A stretch of 64,000 bases of DNA from Zasmidium citrigriseum (GCA_002786025.1 NHNW01000053.1:1-64000); one strand, 5' to 3'. Counted from the stretch's first letter, positions 48,638 through 61,596 are shown. A program made the numbers and translations. Notes: generated by a model from the letters alone, not told the origin.

Positions 48638-48924
48638 TATAGTAGGAGATCCTATTAGCCTACCTTAGGCTATAACGGGTTACCTAACCTTCTTTAAGCT
48701 CGGCTTTTCTAAGCTTCTTCTTCGTAGATAGCTAGATATTTATAGCTATACGGCCTATAGGTTATATATATTACTTCTAGCCTTCTATAGCGCTTTTAAG
48801 ATAAGCTAAAGAGGGTACCCTTTACTAAAGGCTCTAATTTAGAGCGATTCTTCGAGTCGCTAGCTAGTTTAGCTACTACTACTATAGGTATTACCTCCTA
48901 GAGCCGAGCCTAGGCCCCGCTATA
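48638..48924 (+). repeat. 3' LTR of element C (287 bp)
   Basis: Intact copy of the LTR. It starts tatagtaggagatcc and ends cccgctata. It was used to define the target site of copy A in the 5' LTR. GTAC follows at 48925-48928. Confidence 0.93.
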
Positions 48925-48999
48925 GTACTACTAAATATATATTTTTCCTCTTAACGTCTAAGAAGTACTTCGTTAAAGCCTTAAATCTACTACCTACTT

Positions 49000-51900
49000 C
49001 TAGTACTAGTACCGCGTTCTCCCTACTAGTATCGCCGCTAGCTACTACTATTCTCCGTTCGTTAATCTCTTCGATAAATAGGTCCTTAGTAATAGCGAGT
49101 ATTAGGACGGTCGTAAACGTAAGCTCGCGTATAATACTAGTAGTCTAAGTACTTTAGATATAAGTATCTAATTATATTAAATCTAGTAGTATATTCCTCC
49201 TCTATATCTCTACTAAAATTATTATTAAAGGTATATCGTTAGTAAGCTTAAAAAGGTTAAGCGGGATATATAATAAGTTTAAGGAGTTATAGAGTTATAC
49301 TTAAGGCGAGATCTATAGGACGAGTTTAATATTATAATACTCGAGTAGCTAGTAGGGGCGATTTATTAAGGAAAGTAATAAAATAAACTCCTATACGAGA
49401 GTTTTAAGGGCGAGAGGATAGACTATAGCTTATTATATAGTATATTTAGACGCCTATAAGGCTTACTCTTACGAGCGTAAGCGCGTATAATATCGAACCT
49501 CTCTTTAAAAGGCGTATATAGAGCTACTTAATAGGCGCCGCTATAGTACTACTATCGCGCTACGCGCTATAAAGAGTAATAGTATAACGTTATAGTATTA
49601 GGTAAACTTTAGCGTAACTTTTAGGTAGATTTCGCGCTAAAAGCGCTTAACTACTCCTCTACTACGATTCTTACCTACTATAATATAATTTATCTCCTCC
49701 TAGTATATAGTATAGGCGCTACCGCTACGCTTAATCGCCTCTTTACCTATATAAAGCTTATAGTAAGATCTAGCGTACTAATCGATATACTTAAACTAGA
49801 GTAGCTTAGCTAAGATACCTATCGTTAGACTATAAATATATACTAATAGTAAGGCCTTATATTATATTATTAGGAAACGCCTAAGCCTTAAATCTACGGT
49901 AAATACTTAATCTTTAGATCTACCTTTAGTTACTACCCTATAATATTCTCTTTATCCGACTTAGCTTACTTTAAATCTAGGAAGTAGGATATTTAGCTTT
50001 TTATATAATCCTTAAGCTTATCTCTACTCCTTAACGCTTAATATCTAATTAAACTATAAATAAATCCTTATTACTAAACCTATAGTCCTTCGGACGATTA
50101 GTACGACGATATCGATACGACTCCGCTAGAGGACTACTTTAATAATATTAACTATCGTTATAGCGACGAGATATCCGTTATACTATAACCTCGTACGCTT
50201 CCTATCTATATAAGTACGCTTCGTATAAGTTATACGCTTCTAATTAGTCTACCTACGTAACCTTCTAGATCTTATAAACCCTCGATTACGCCTCTCGCTC
50301 TACGCTTACCTATATAGTCGTATTCTCTACCGCCCTTTACTTCTAAGACCTAACTACTCTTAGTCTAACGACGCTTTACTAGTATATTAGTACGTTAGGA
50401 TACTTTAGATACCTCCCCTCTCTCCTCTCTTACAACTATACTACTACGGCCTTTATTTAATACTTTAACGCCTTAATTACCTAACTAATAACCTACTATT
50501 GTCTTTAGTAAGAGCGTAGGAGAGTAAGCTAGAATTGTACTATTAATAGAGATCGAATTAAATTACCCTATTACGAAGACTTAAGATACCTACTCTAATA
50601 ATCCGCTAGAACCTTAAGAGCTACTAGCGTAGGCCTCTAATCCTATAACGACTACTAAAGGAAGTACGTCCTATATAGTATAGAAGCCTTCTACTAGCGA
50701 GCTATTAACTTCTATACTCGATACTCTAGAGCTTCGAGATCTAGGTTTACTCGTTCTATACTATAACTAGGACCTAGATAGAGTTTAGGGCTTTTTCCTA
50801 TATAATTAAAACCTTACTACTATACCTAGCGTAGTAGTAGTATACTAGCGTCTACTCGAAAAGAATAGTAGCGATAAGAAAGCTACGGTTTAGGATATAA
50901 TAGTTAATCTAAACGGAGTAGCTTAGATTAAGGAGGTCTAGATAGTCTCTACTATTACTATTACGTTCTAAATAGCGTATAGGCTTCTTAGAGACGAAAA
51001 AGCTATTAAAGCTACGAGTACTAGTATAGGAGATCTTTCTACGCTAGAAAGAGAGAAAGGTTATACTAATCGATATATAAGAGATATACGTAAGCTCTAG
51101 GGAATCGTAAACTCTAACTTTATCTTATTATATAATTACCTATACCTTTATAAAGTTATAGAAATACCTATTAATAGATAGTTATTACTAAGTAGGACCC
51201 TTAATACGAAGGAGGTTTAATATCTAGTAGCTCTTCTATACGCTACGAGAGATAATAGCTAGGATTAGAGATAGGTTATTAGATCTATTAATAAGTAGCT
51301 CTTTAAAAGGCTCGAAGAAAATTACGAGAGACTAAATATAATAAGATCTTACTACCCTATAACGGATAATTTTAAAAAGGCTATAGACCTCGCTAAAGAT
51401 AAAAAGGTATTACGATTATCGCCTTAGTATATTACTATAACGAGGGAGGAGCTTTAGAAGCTTACTAAAAAGCTCTAAGCGTTTAGCGATAGTCGAGCTA
51501 CGAAGGGTAACTATAATATAAAGACTAACCTATATTTCGTCGATATAGATTATATAGGAGTTATCTAATAGTACGAATAGTAAGACTATCTAAACGGCGC
51601 TATTAATAAATAGCCTAAGAACGAATTTACTAGCCTAATAATACTAGCGCTAATTACGCGCTTTAAACGTCTACTAATAGTTACCTCTAAGCCTACCTTA
51701 CTTCGATTACCTCTATAAGTTTATATACTAGTAGAGAATAACCCGCGTGTACTTAGAAAAGCGTAAGCTCTTTTAGAAGATAGTACGAGCCCTAATAGAG
51801 TTAAGACTTAGCTCGAAAAGTTTATTACTATTACTAAATCTCCGCTAGAGTAGATTAGAGTATAACCTACTCCTAGTAACGACGATACTCTAGCTTTAGA

Positions 51901-54630
51901 TTTAAAAGCAACTAACGGCGAACTTTCTAGAAACGAGTCTACTTTAGAAGACTTTAAGGATATTAAAGATAAAGCTAATAGCGACTTCTAGCCTAGGCCT
52001 AAAGTAAAGTAACGAAAAAGTTCTTCTAGTAAGCGTCTAAAACTAGGGAAGTAGCCTAATCCGTAGAGGCTTAAAGAGATACTAGATCTCTCTAGAGACG
52101 CTACCTAAATTACCGATAATAGTAATATTAACCCCCCTACCTACTTCTTAGTCTAGTAACGACGACTCGCTTACTTATATAGATAATATCTTTAAGGATA
52201 CTCTAGAGATAGCTAGCCTAGAGCACCCTAAAATTAAATAGCCCTAGAGATTAGATAACGCTATACCTAATTCTAGCCGTAAGGACGAACGTATACTAAT
52301 ATCTACTACGTAGCTAGATCTAGACGATATAGACGCTCTTATTAAGGAGTTTATAAAAGGTAGTAAGATAGGCGATAATCCTACCTATACTAATCGTATT
52401 AAAGTTAATAACCCTTAGAGTTTAGTACTATTATAGCTATAGAACTCTATTTAGGATTAACCTTACTAAAGTACCTAAGATAATTATAGCTATTAGCTTA
52501 GGGAGACCTTTAATACTAAAGCTAACGAGCCTCGAAACCTCGCTAAATTTTAGTAATAGGTCTCTAAGCTACTAGTTTTATACTCTCGCGGTCCTAGATC
52601 TAAGGTTATTAAGGATTCTATTAAGAAGCTTAGTCGGTTTATTAAATCCTTAGCTAATAGGGAGCTTCTACTATACTAAAATTATCTTAGGCTAATTCTA
52701 TTACTATTCGGATATTCGCTCGAGTCCTTTAGTCTTATAGCCTAGGACGATATATTAAGATAGGTCTAGGCTATATAGACTACCTCTTATATAGGTCCTA
52801 TAATTAAATAGATTCTCTTAGAGGAGTCGAACCTATTCTTTAACTACCTCTTACTATCTAATCTACCGCCGTCTACCCTAGATTATAGACTACTTAATAG
52901 AGCTCTACTATATAGTATACCTAATTACGAGTTCGAACTTACTACGAGTATAGCTATAGCTATTCTTAATAAAGACTTTCTAGGAGTAGCTACTCGTTTC
53001 TAGGAGGACGGCTTTATTACCCTCTCGATAATAGATTATCTTAATCTAATCGCTAGAGAAGTATTAACTAAGGTATACTTCTATTCTCGTTAGTATAATC
53101 CTTCTCTAGGCCTCTAGTATACGCTCGACTTATAGAACTTAATATATTCTCTCTTAGCGTAGCTCGCTCGCGCTAATCTAGAGAACTATATAAAGTTTAT
53201 TTACTTAAGTAAGGGTCTAAATTATAAGGTTATCGCTTATCTAATACTACTATAGCTTATTAGAGAGAGTACTAATAGTATAAGCGGTCTCTAAATTCTA
53301 TACTCGGCTAGTTATATTAATTATATTAGCGTAGACTTACTTATTAATTTGGTTACTTACCTAAACTATTAGTCTTTAATCCTACCTCTATAGTAGGGAA
53401 GACCTCCTAAGAAGCGATCGAAGAAGAGAGTCGCCGCCTACTCGAAAACTAACCTTAATCCTACGCTTAATCTTTTATATCTAGCTCTCTAGCTATCTAA
53501 GCTTTAAGATATAGAAAGATAGCTATCTTTACTATTATATCCTCCTAAATATATAGACGGAAGCGATATTAATAATAGTACGAGCGTTTTAGGATTTTAT
53601 AAGATATAGATTATACGTAGAAATACTATAGGAGACTATAGCTTTATATCGCTAGTAGTACTACGTAGATCGATCTCTACTATACCTAGATATAGTTAGG
53701 TCCGTCTAGTATCTCGATATCTCCTAATTAGCGACGATAGAATAGTTATAAATAGCTTCTCTTTATCTAACTTTCGAGAGTCTATTATAATATAGTCTAC
53801 CTCTCCCGCCTCGCTAGCTAGAAATCCTTAGATATATCTACTAGCCTTACGTATTAGCCCTCTATTTCCGCTAAGCTTCCTCTATAAAGACTTAAATCTA
53901 CTTATACGGGCTATCTTATAAGAAGGTCTATAGACTACGCTTAACGTAGTCTACAAATTAAAGAGACTCTTCTTCTTAGATTCTCTCGTTTAGGATTAGA
54001 TTATCTAGGAAACTCGAGATAGTAATATTAAAATCTTTCGAGAGCTCTAGACGAAGCTTTTAGATAGCGTAAACTATATCTAGTTAGTTCGTAATACTTA
54101 GTATATTAGACTAGAAAATAGGTAAGTTAATAAGATTAGATAAGGCGAGCTATTTAGCTAGAATATCCCTCGAATAGAGCTATAATTTAAGTCGAGCTTT
54201 AGTAATATTCTTAATACGTACCCTAGCTATTTAGATACTTATCTAACTCTATAAGTACCTATTAGATTCGTAGTCTTATAGCTAGGCCTATACCTAGGAA
54301 GTAATATTCTATAGCCTTCTTATAAACTTAGGTAGTAGAAGGAGTTCGAAAGCTTCTAGGAGTCTAAGTAGTCTCTATTAGAGCGAGAGCGTATAATTTA
54401 GACGCTTCCTAGCGAGGAAGTATAGTAGTAAGAGATAATAGGATAGCGTAAGAGGTAGAGGAGATAACGTTAATTATAAGAGCTTCGAAATCTAGGTACG
54501 TACGATAGTTACTATACTAAAATTAGCGTTAAGGTAAGAAGTCGAGATCCTTTTAAGTATATAGCTACTAAACGCGCTACGTAGAGAAAGTATTTACGAA
54601 AAGTTCTATAGTCGTTTAAGGCCTATTAGT
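49000..54630 (+). pseudogene. Very long decayed frame right of element C, unidentified
   Basis: A plus-strand frame reads almost continuously for about 5.6 kb (up to about 1,850 codons, with possible frame changes before about 50000). It holds helical, Leu/Arg-rich segments, an acidic region with TLEDFKDIKDKANSDF near 51940, a basic spot with RKSSSSKRLKLGK near 52015 and GRPPKKRSKKR near 53395. No enzymatic signature is recognised. A short part (QDQRQVIRSINK, about 51260) resembles a segment of the second extra frame of element C (QNQRQVIVAINKYY, about 44835, with stops read as Gln), so the two may be distant relatives. It may belong to another giant element. Confidence 0.45.
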
Positions 54631-54654
54631 TCTTAGTTCTTAGGTTTTAACTTC

Positions 54655-54985
54655 TCGTATTATTACTCTACGCGCTACGAAGAATAATAATACGCTTAAA
54701 CTTTAGTAATTAATCTAGACTCTACTATATCTTCTCTACTATTCTCGCCTAAAGAAGTCGTTACTCTATACGCTACGAAGAGTAATAATATCCTAAAACC
54801 TTAGTAACCTATTCGGCTCTTTTACGCTATTACTACTACTCCTACTAGAAGAAGTCGTAGTTCTACGCGCTATAAAGAGTAACGATATACTAAACCCTTA
54901 GTAACCTATTCGGTTTCTTTATCCCTTTACTACTATCCTACTTAAATAAGTTATTACTCTACGCTCTATAAAGAGTAATAGTCGT
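54655..54985. repeat. About 95-bp tandem repeat carrying a hairpin
   Basis: Three to four units, each opening with a palindrome of the type attactctacgcgctacgaagagtaat (near 54660, 54763, 54857 and 54950). Each is followed by a similar pyrimidine-rich stretch and, in two units, by ccttagtaacctattcgg. Related hairpins occur at about 49555 and 61095. It lies just after the long plus-strand frame. Confidence 0.75.
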
Positions 54986-55339
54986 TTCTCTACTACCTAG
55001 GGACTTTCTCGACTACCTATATAGAAGTTAGCTATTTATTACTAGTTATAGTAGTTATAAGGATAAAACCTAATTATTAATTACTTAATTATAACTATTA
55101 AGATATAGACCTATATACTTACGAACGCTAGAAATATCTTACTAGGAATAGTAATCCCCTTCTAGAGTATATTAATTACTTAATATTCGTACTAACCTTA
55201 ATATTATCTTTATTACTATTAGTAGTATTCTTCCTCGCCGCTTAACGTATCGTTATCTATATAGTAGGCGCCTAAGACAATATATATTACCTCTTTAGCT
55301 AAGTCTACTTCTTAGGTTACTTATTTGTCTACTTTTCTA

Positions 55340-57410
55340 GCTTTACTATAGGTTCTTCGCCGCTTACTACTTCGTTATTCTTTATAGCCGACTTTCGCTT
55401 TTTAGCGTTTAGTTTCTCTAAGAGAGCCTTTATTAAGGCTTTATTATAGGCTCTATAAAGCTCTTCTAGCTCCTAAAGTTCTAGAGACTCTTCTAAAAGG
55501 GGTATACTAGTAGTATAGGATAGGGTATTAGAGTTTTAGCTTAGTTAAAGGATACTCGTATCTAGAACCCTAGAGTTCTAGAGCTCGTCGAGGTTTTCGA
55601 AGTTATATAGGCTAATAACTAGTAAGATAAGGTCGATAATATCGTTAGAACCTTAGTCTTACCTAAGGAGGTCTCTAGCTCTAATAATAGGTTTAGGGCC
55701 TAGCTTCTTATCGTTATCGTTTAATTTGTCGCCTAGTAGTTTATCGACGGCGGCGACTAGTTCTTTAGGATAAGAAGAGGCTATAAGCCTCTTCTTCTAG
55801 TTATAGTAGTCGAGATTTCGATAAGCTACTTCGTCTAGCGTCTAGATTATAACGTTAAATTTGTATTTAGGCCCGTCTTTCGTTACGCTCTTTAGTATCT
55901 TCCTAAAGATAGTAACCCGCTCTCGAAGGTTACCTTCCTCTAGTAATACTAAGGCTAAGGTCTATAGAGATTTATCCTTATTAAGTCCCCTAAAGAAGAA
56001 ATACGCGTAGAAGCCGTCTATATTCTTAGGCGGGTACTACTTCTAGGCTCGTCTATAGTTAGTAGCTTAGTAGAGAATAAACTCTAATATAGATACCTCT
56101 TTACTATAGTTATCGAAGTAGTAAGAGCTCTATATATCTATAACTTAATATTCTATAACTAGCTCTATCTATTAGAACTCTCCTTTACTTATAACCTTTA
56201 CCGCCTAGGACTAGATAGTAGTCTATCTATATACGTAGAACTCCCTCGTAGCCTTATTTTAGCCCTCTTTCTTCGTTAGTATTTTCTTAGTCGAGGTTAA
56301 CTCCTTAGAGCTAGTAGAGGGGTCTCGTAGGCTAATAGGACAGCCGCTAGTAGTACCGTTATCTATAAGCGGTTAATAGGTAGGTCTATAATATTTAAAG
56401 CGAGAGTAAGTAACGAACTAGTAATAGCCTACTTATAATAGTATTAGAACCTACTCTACCTATATACCTCGGCCTTATCTAGTAAGGAATAGAACGTCGC
56501 TATCCCCTAAGCTAGAGAAGGTAAGGCTATAGAAGCTACTATTAGTAAGGTAAAGGGCTATATACGAGGCTAAGAAGCTAGGCCTAGGTTTCGGCCGCTA
56601 TAGTCTCTATAGAACGACTAGCTATTCGACGTCTTATCGTAACCTAGCCTAGTTATTAGGTAGAACTTAGACTATTCCCTACTTAGAGTATTTAGTTAAG
56701 ATATTATAAATACGTATTTATATTTAGTATAATAGTAGAAGGCGTAAATATCTAAATATTAGAGGTATATAGTCCTAGCTCTTATAATACTCGTACCGCG
56801 AGAGTAGCTACGAGTCTATATAAGAAAGGGGTAGAAGCTAAAACTCGGCTACTACTCTTATATTAAACGACTTAGCGGTTATAATTTCTACCGCGCGGGC
56901 TAGATACTCTATATATAATAAATAATTAATCCTTCTATAGTCTCGGGCCTCCTACTCTCCTAATAATACTATTAAAAGCTATCGATTATTCTCTAAACCT
57001 CTTATAGGCGAGGCTAGGAAACGATAGTAGATTACTAGTAATCTTATAGAGTTCTTCGAATAAAACGTCTAGTCTCTAAACTAACGCTCTTCTTTCCTTA
57101 TTTAGGTATTTAATCCCCGAGAATCGCCTCTTTAGTATCTCTCCTCTACTACTAGATCGTCTCGTATCTATTATTAGGCTCTAAATAGGCGCGAGGTACC
57201 TCCGTAGCTAGATCCTCGTCTTCTTTAAACTTAACGACTTCTTCTAGTAGAGCTCTAAGTCTTTAGAGGAATTAATCGAGTATAGCTTAATACTAGGCTT
57301 TACGCTTCTCGGCTACTCTAGCGTAATAGTAGGTATTAGCGAGTTTAGCTATTATAAGCTCGCGGGCTATTAATAGTAAAGTTAGAGTTAGTAAGAGAGA
57401 TACTATCCTC
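55340..57410 (-). pseudogene. Decayed frame, unidentified protein
   Basis: The minus strand reads coherently at least from 56280 to 55420, with KDGPKYKFNVIIQTLDE and KELVAAVDKLLGDKLN, and the frame probably extends up to about 57400 and down to about 55340. The C-terminal part is rich in Glu and Lys (KALLEKLNAKKRKSAIKNNE), probably a coiled coil. The family is not recognised. The upstream part was read only in outline. Confidence 0.4.
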
Positions 57411-57582
57411 TTCTTTCCTAGAGAAGGGCTAGATTTAGTAGGCGATAAGATAGTTATTACTATAGAATATTATAGAAACGATAAAAAGTTAGAATCTAAA
57501 TAATTAATGAGCTTAACGTTATAAAAACGATAAAAAGGTTATATCGAAATACGGTAAGGCTAGCTCCTCTATTTTAATATAT

Positions 57583-57652
57583 ACTAACTCTAGGAATCGA
57601 ACCTAGTAGGACTAATATCGCGATACTAACTAAGCTACTAGGCTAGTTAATA
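57583..57652 (-). ncRNA. tRNA-like / pol III promoter relic (possible SINE head)
   Basis: On the minus strand, tagcttagttagta (57637-57624) fits box A (T-R-G-Y-N-N-A-R-N-N-G-G) after TpG-to-TpA change. ggttcgattcc (57603-57593) fits box B. Box B sits in a perfect T-arm: stem ctagg/cctag around ttcgatt. Only about 20 bases separate the boxes, too few for a full anticodon arm, so this is not an intact tRNA. On the same strand, T-rich runs (cctttttatcg, cgtttttata) follow at about 57540-57515, as pol III terminators would. Confidence 0.55.
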
Positions 57653-58439
57653 GAAACTAAAGCTCGCTATTAGATATATATAACTTAATAGTCTATATTC
57701 GTAGGTCTATCTTATACTAATAAGCCTACTAATTACTTATAAAGATCTTCGATAATTCGCTATAGCCGAGTATAATTTATATAAGATATAGTTTCCTTAA
57801 TCCCTATATTATATTTCCTCTTATATAATATATAGCGAGTATAGGCTTAAGGAAGGTTATCGCCTATATACCTTACGTTCGCCGAGTAGGTCTAATAAGG
57901 AACTCCCTATTACCTATAAGACGAGTATAGTAATATTATAGTAATACTACTATCTATTAATTCGATTTAGAAGATATAATACTATCGCGTTCTATTAGAA
58001 TACCCTAACTTATCCTAGAACGAAGCTAAGCGGCTCTACTAAACGAACGGGTTACCTTTAATAAAGACTAGTAATACTCGCGTTCCCGAGTTCCTCTTTC
58101 GTCGTTTTAGGGGATAATATAAAGAGTACGCTTACTAAATAGTCGAAGAGACCGTTTTATTCCTACTCTTATCTTCGTAACTTAGTACTAAGCCTTAGCG
58201 ATTATTCTATACTAGCTAATTTAGAGGCTTATACGGACGTATTAAGGCTAGGTTAATAGCTTAGCTTAAACGAGGTTTCGAGACGTAGATAGGCTATTCG
58301 GATAAAGTATAGGTAGTATACTCGTATAGTAGAAGAGGAGGTCTTAATAGAGGGCGGTAATATATATCCGTAGCGATATAATAGGGAGATAACCTAAGAC
58401 TAATATTAGCTAGCCTATCTAAGCGTTAAGGGAAAGAAT

Positions 58440-59640
58440 AATAATATTAATATAGACTAGATACTATAGGCTTATATTCCCCTAAGAGAGCCTTTATCTA
58501 CTATAGTTTCTCGATTACTTCCCTCTCGTCCGCTAGTAGATCTTCCTATAGGTAGTCTCGTATAAGCTTATCGATATTAGCGTTTAGAGAAGCGTCGTTA
58601 TCGTTATCGTAATCGATATAGTAGAAGGAGCTAGTCGTAAAGTATAGAATAAAAGGGCTACTAGATTATATATACTAAGTAGCGTTTATATTATATAAGA
58701 CGGCGAGGACGGGTTCTATAGAAGTAGCTACCTACTATAGGCTTATAGAGAGAGTTTAGATAGGTACGGCTAGATACTATAGTAGTTACTATAGCTAAGA
58801 TATTACGCTCTAATTAGGCCTATATAGCGGATACTACTCTAGTCTCCGCCCGCTAACTATATATAATAACTTTCAACCTTACCTAAACGGTAGCCTTAAT
58901 ATTACGTTCTAAAAATCCGATAAAGAAGATAGCCTCGTTCGTATTCTTAAAGCTCCCTTAACTACTATAATCTACTAGCTTTACTATATACTCTTAATCC
59001 TCGTTAGACTCCTTACTACGCTATATATCCTATAAACTCTAGTCGATACTCCTCTAGATTAACTATAAGCTAGTAGGAGTACTACTAATAGGTTCCGTAT
59101 ACCTATCCTTAAAATCTACCTCTATCTAGTTAAAGATCTAGCTATATACTACGAAGGATCTAGCGAGAAGCTTATTTATATACTAGTCCTCGTTAGAGCT
59201 AATAAAGACCTTAGTACCTAGATTATCGACTATATTATAAATTAGCTAGGACTTAATATAGCTATAGTAGCTTTAATACTTACTATCGATAGTATACTAT
59301 AGCTATAGCGTTAGAATAATATACTCTATAGCTATATTAGTTAGTAGTATAAAGAAGAACCGCGGAAAGTCCGTTTCCTTTACTTAATAGGCTATAACGA
59401 TCCTCTACGTACTCTTTAATATACCTACTAGCTTATATCTATACTCTACCTAAGCTTTTCTCGTATTAGCTATCGTATACTCGCTAGTAGTACTCTTTAT
59501 ATCGCTATACGTATCCTAGGTCGTAGCTTTACTAGTAGGATTAAAGATAACGTCGTCGAGACTAATATTAATATAGAGGGGGACTTCTATAACGTAGTAG
59601 ATAACTTTAGAGCTATTAAGCTTAGCTATTAATAGTATAG
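58440..59640 (-). pseudogene. Decayed frame, unidentified; paralogue of 13.7-14.56 kb
   Basis: The minus-strand frame reads from about 59640 to 58440 (about 400 codons). The first 140 codons match the frame at 14560-14057. The rest includes an acidic segment DYDNDNDASLNANIDKLI (58620-58565) followed by LLADEREVIEKL. I do not recognise it. Two RIP-mutated copies about 45 kb apart support a repeat family. Confidence 0.45.
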
Positions 59641-60039
59641 GTATAATCTATATAGCGTAAGATTAATTCTATAGTACTTTTAGGAAGTCCTTATATTAAA
59701 GTATTCGCTAATCGCGATAGTTTAGTTCTAATAGTCCTTATAATAGGTAGACGTTCTAGTAGTATATATAACTACCTCGCTAAGGTTAAGATAGTAAGAG
59801 CGTAGTCTCGCTATTACTACTAATTAGCTAATTCGCCGCTTACTAAGGTTTATTAATACAGCGAGCGACGTATAGCGGCGTCCGTAGCTTAAATTACTAG
59901 GCTTCTACTCTAAAACTTCTCTCTAATATACCTACCCTCCTTACCTTAGCTATATTATCTAGTAGCCTTAGTAACTATTTATCTCCTTTAATATCCCTAA
60001 GAAGTATTAGTAAGTTTTCCCTCTATTAGTATTACTCTC

Positions 60040-60990
60040 TACTACTAACCGTTCCTAGATATAGTAGACCCCTAGAGCGATACTATCGACCTTACTAGTA
60101 GCTCTCTATATAACGAATCCGAGGCCCCTAATACTTAGGCTAATACTATAGCTATCGATCCTTAGTCCGCTAATACCTAGTCCTCTCTCTAGCTCGCTAG
60201 CCTATTAACTAATACCTTTAGCGATCTAGTCGCTAGTATAGTCGTCGTAGCTAGCGCTAGTAGTAGTAGAGCCGTCGCCTATAAGTCTACTAGTAGTAAG
60301 GCCCTAAGCGGTTAGTATAAGCGTAAGGCTAGCGAGATAGCTCGAGATAGCGCTAATAGAGATAACGAGGCTAACGATAGCGATAGTCGTAAGCTCCTAC
60401 TCGACTCTAACCTCGATCTACTCTATAAGTACTACGAGAGTAAGTACTAGGTACGCTATACCTTTCTATTATTAGATCCGAGCTCTACTAACTTTCTATA
60501 GATAGAGGCTATTATCGATCTAATAGAAGATAATAATAGTAACTAGTATCTCGTTCTAATCGACGTCTACCCTATCCTTCGCTTAGGTATTAACCTTAGT
60601 ATCTAGCTTAAGTATAAGTACTATATACTCTCTACTAGTATCCCTTCTACTAACCGCTATCTCTCTACTATTAACTTTAGCGGTCTCTAGATACCTAGTA
60701 TTAGCTAGTACTAGGATAGTCTAGGCTATTAGCTCGCCTACTATACCCCTAATAGCGGCTCTATTAATAACTAGATCCGCTTTAAGCGTATCCTCGAGTA
60801 CTAGGCTAAGCTCTACCCTAGTATCGCTTACGATATTTAGTAAAGTATTAGTAGGCTAAGAGAAGTAGATTAGGAGGTCTAGTAAGGGCTTAAGATTATT
60901 AGGCCGTACTATACTTAATAAGAATATAATAAGCTTAAGATATAACGTCTTAAGTAGATAGTAATAAGAATAGCTTATATCTTATAATAA
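60040..60990 (+). pseudogene. Decayed frame, unidentified protein
   Basis: A plus-strand frame of about 310 codons. It has a Ser/Ala/Thr-rich N-terminal third with a basic patch (YKRKASEIARDSANRDNE near 60320), then a compact region with LLLDPSSTNFL and DNNSN-stop-YLVLIDVYPILRLG, then a Tyr-rich C-terminus. Size and layout (disordered basic N-terminus, globular second half) would fit a retroelement Gag, but I found no zinc knuckle, so I leave it unassigned. Confidence 0.4.
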
Positions 60991-61089
60991 CTTCTTCTAC
61001 GCTTTCTACTTTTCTATACTATAATTATTTCTCTCGCTTCTTACCTATCTATATAGTAATAATTTTCCGCGCCTTCCTAGAATTCGAAG

Positions 61090-61125
61090 TAGGTTACGTA
61101 CTACTATTACTCTTCGTAGCGCGTA
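61090..61125. other. Hairpin of the attactctacgcgctacgaagagtaat family
   Basis: ttactcttcgtagcgcgtagagtaac is the inverted-orientation form of the palindrome found in the tandem repeat at 54655-54985. The arms pair over about eight bases. Confidence 0.6.
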
Positions 61126-61584
61126 GAGTAACCGTATAATATTATAGCTAAGATTTCTACTATACGCGCTATCGATATACGCTCTAGTAGCGCCGAGATA
61201 TTAAATTACCTTAAGATATCGTTACTATAGGTAGTATATAATAAGTTTATAAGATTAGTAAGGTAAGAATCGTCTGTAGTACTAAAGTAGGTAATTTTAA
61301 CTATAATTCCTACCTCTACGAGTATAAGTCCTCTCCTATAGATCCTAATACTACTAGTAGAGCTTACTTATAAGGGCGTAGAAGTAGGAAATAGCGATAC
61401 GAGTAAGTAGTACAAATATCTAATTAAGTATTATCTAAGGAGTAAAAGAGGAGAAGTAGAAACCTCCTAAAAAGTAGTATAGGCGCTAAGCCTCTAGTTA
61501 GATACTAGTACGGCCTCGGAGTACTAGCGGAGAGGCTATAGATCGCTACCTTAGGCTCTCTTAGCTTAGATATCCTTATATTAT

Positions 61585-61596
61585 CCCCCCCCCCCC
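61585..61596 (+). repeat. Run of 12 C
   Basis: A homopolymer of twelve cytosines, the longest in the window. Sequencing or assembly length errors are likely here. CpC is not a main RIP target, so the run could survive. Confidence 0.9.

Larger units (their letters stand above)
15256..48924 (+). mobile_element. Element C: giant LTR retrotransposon carrying two nested insertions
   Basis: Both LTRs are 287 bp once copy A and its duplicated target are removed from the left one. Order on the plus strand is LTR, leader, Gag with CCHC knuckle, protease, RT, RNase H, integrase, two additional long frames, purine tract, LTR. The integrase lies downstream of RT, as in Ty3/Gypsy elements. The footprint is 33,669 bp. 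Removing copies A and B with their 5-bp duplications and the 167-bp gap artefact leaves about 18.4 kb. Fungal Gypsy elements are usually about 5-8 kb; the excess here is mostly between integrase and the 3' LTR. All coding regions are destroyed by RIP. Confidence 0.85.

Noticed and set aside
57583..57652. An intact tRNA gene
   Set aside because: The distance between box A and box B is too short for an anticodon arm, and the acceptor halves pair poorly even allowing for RIP.
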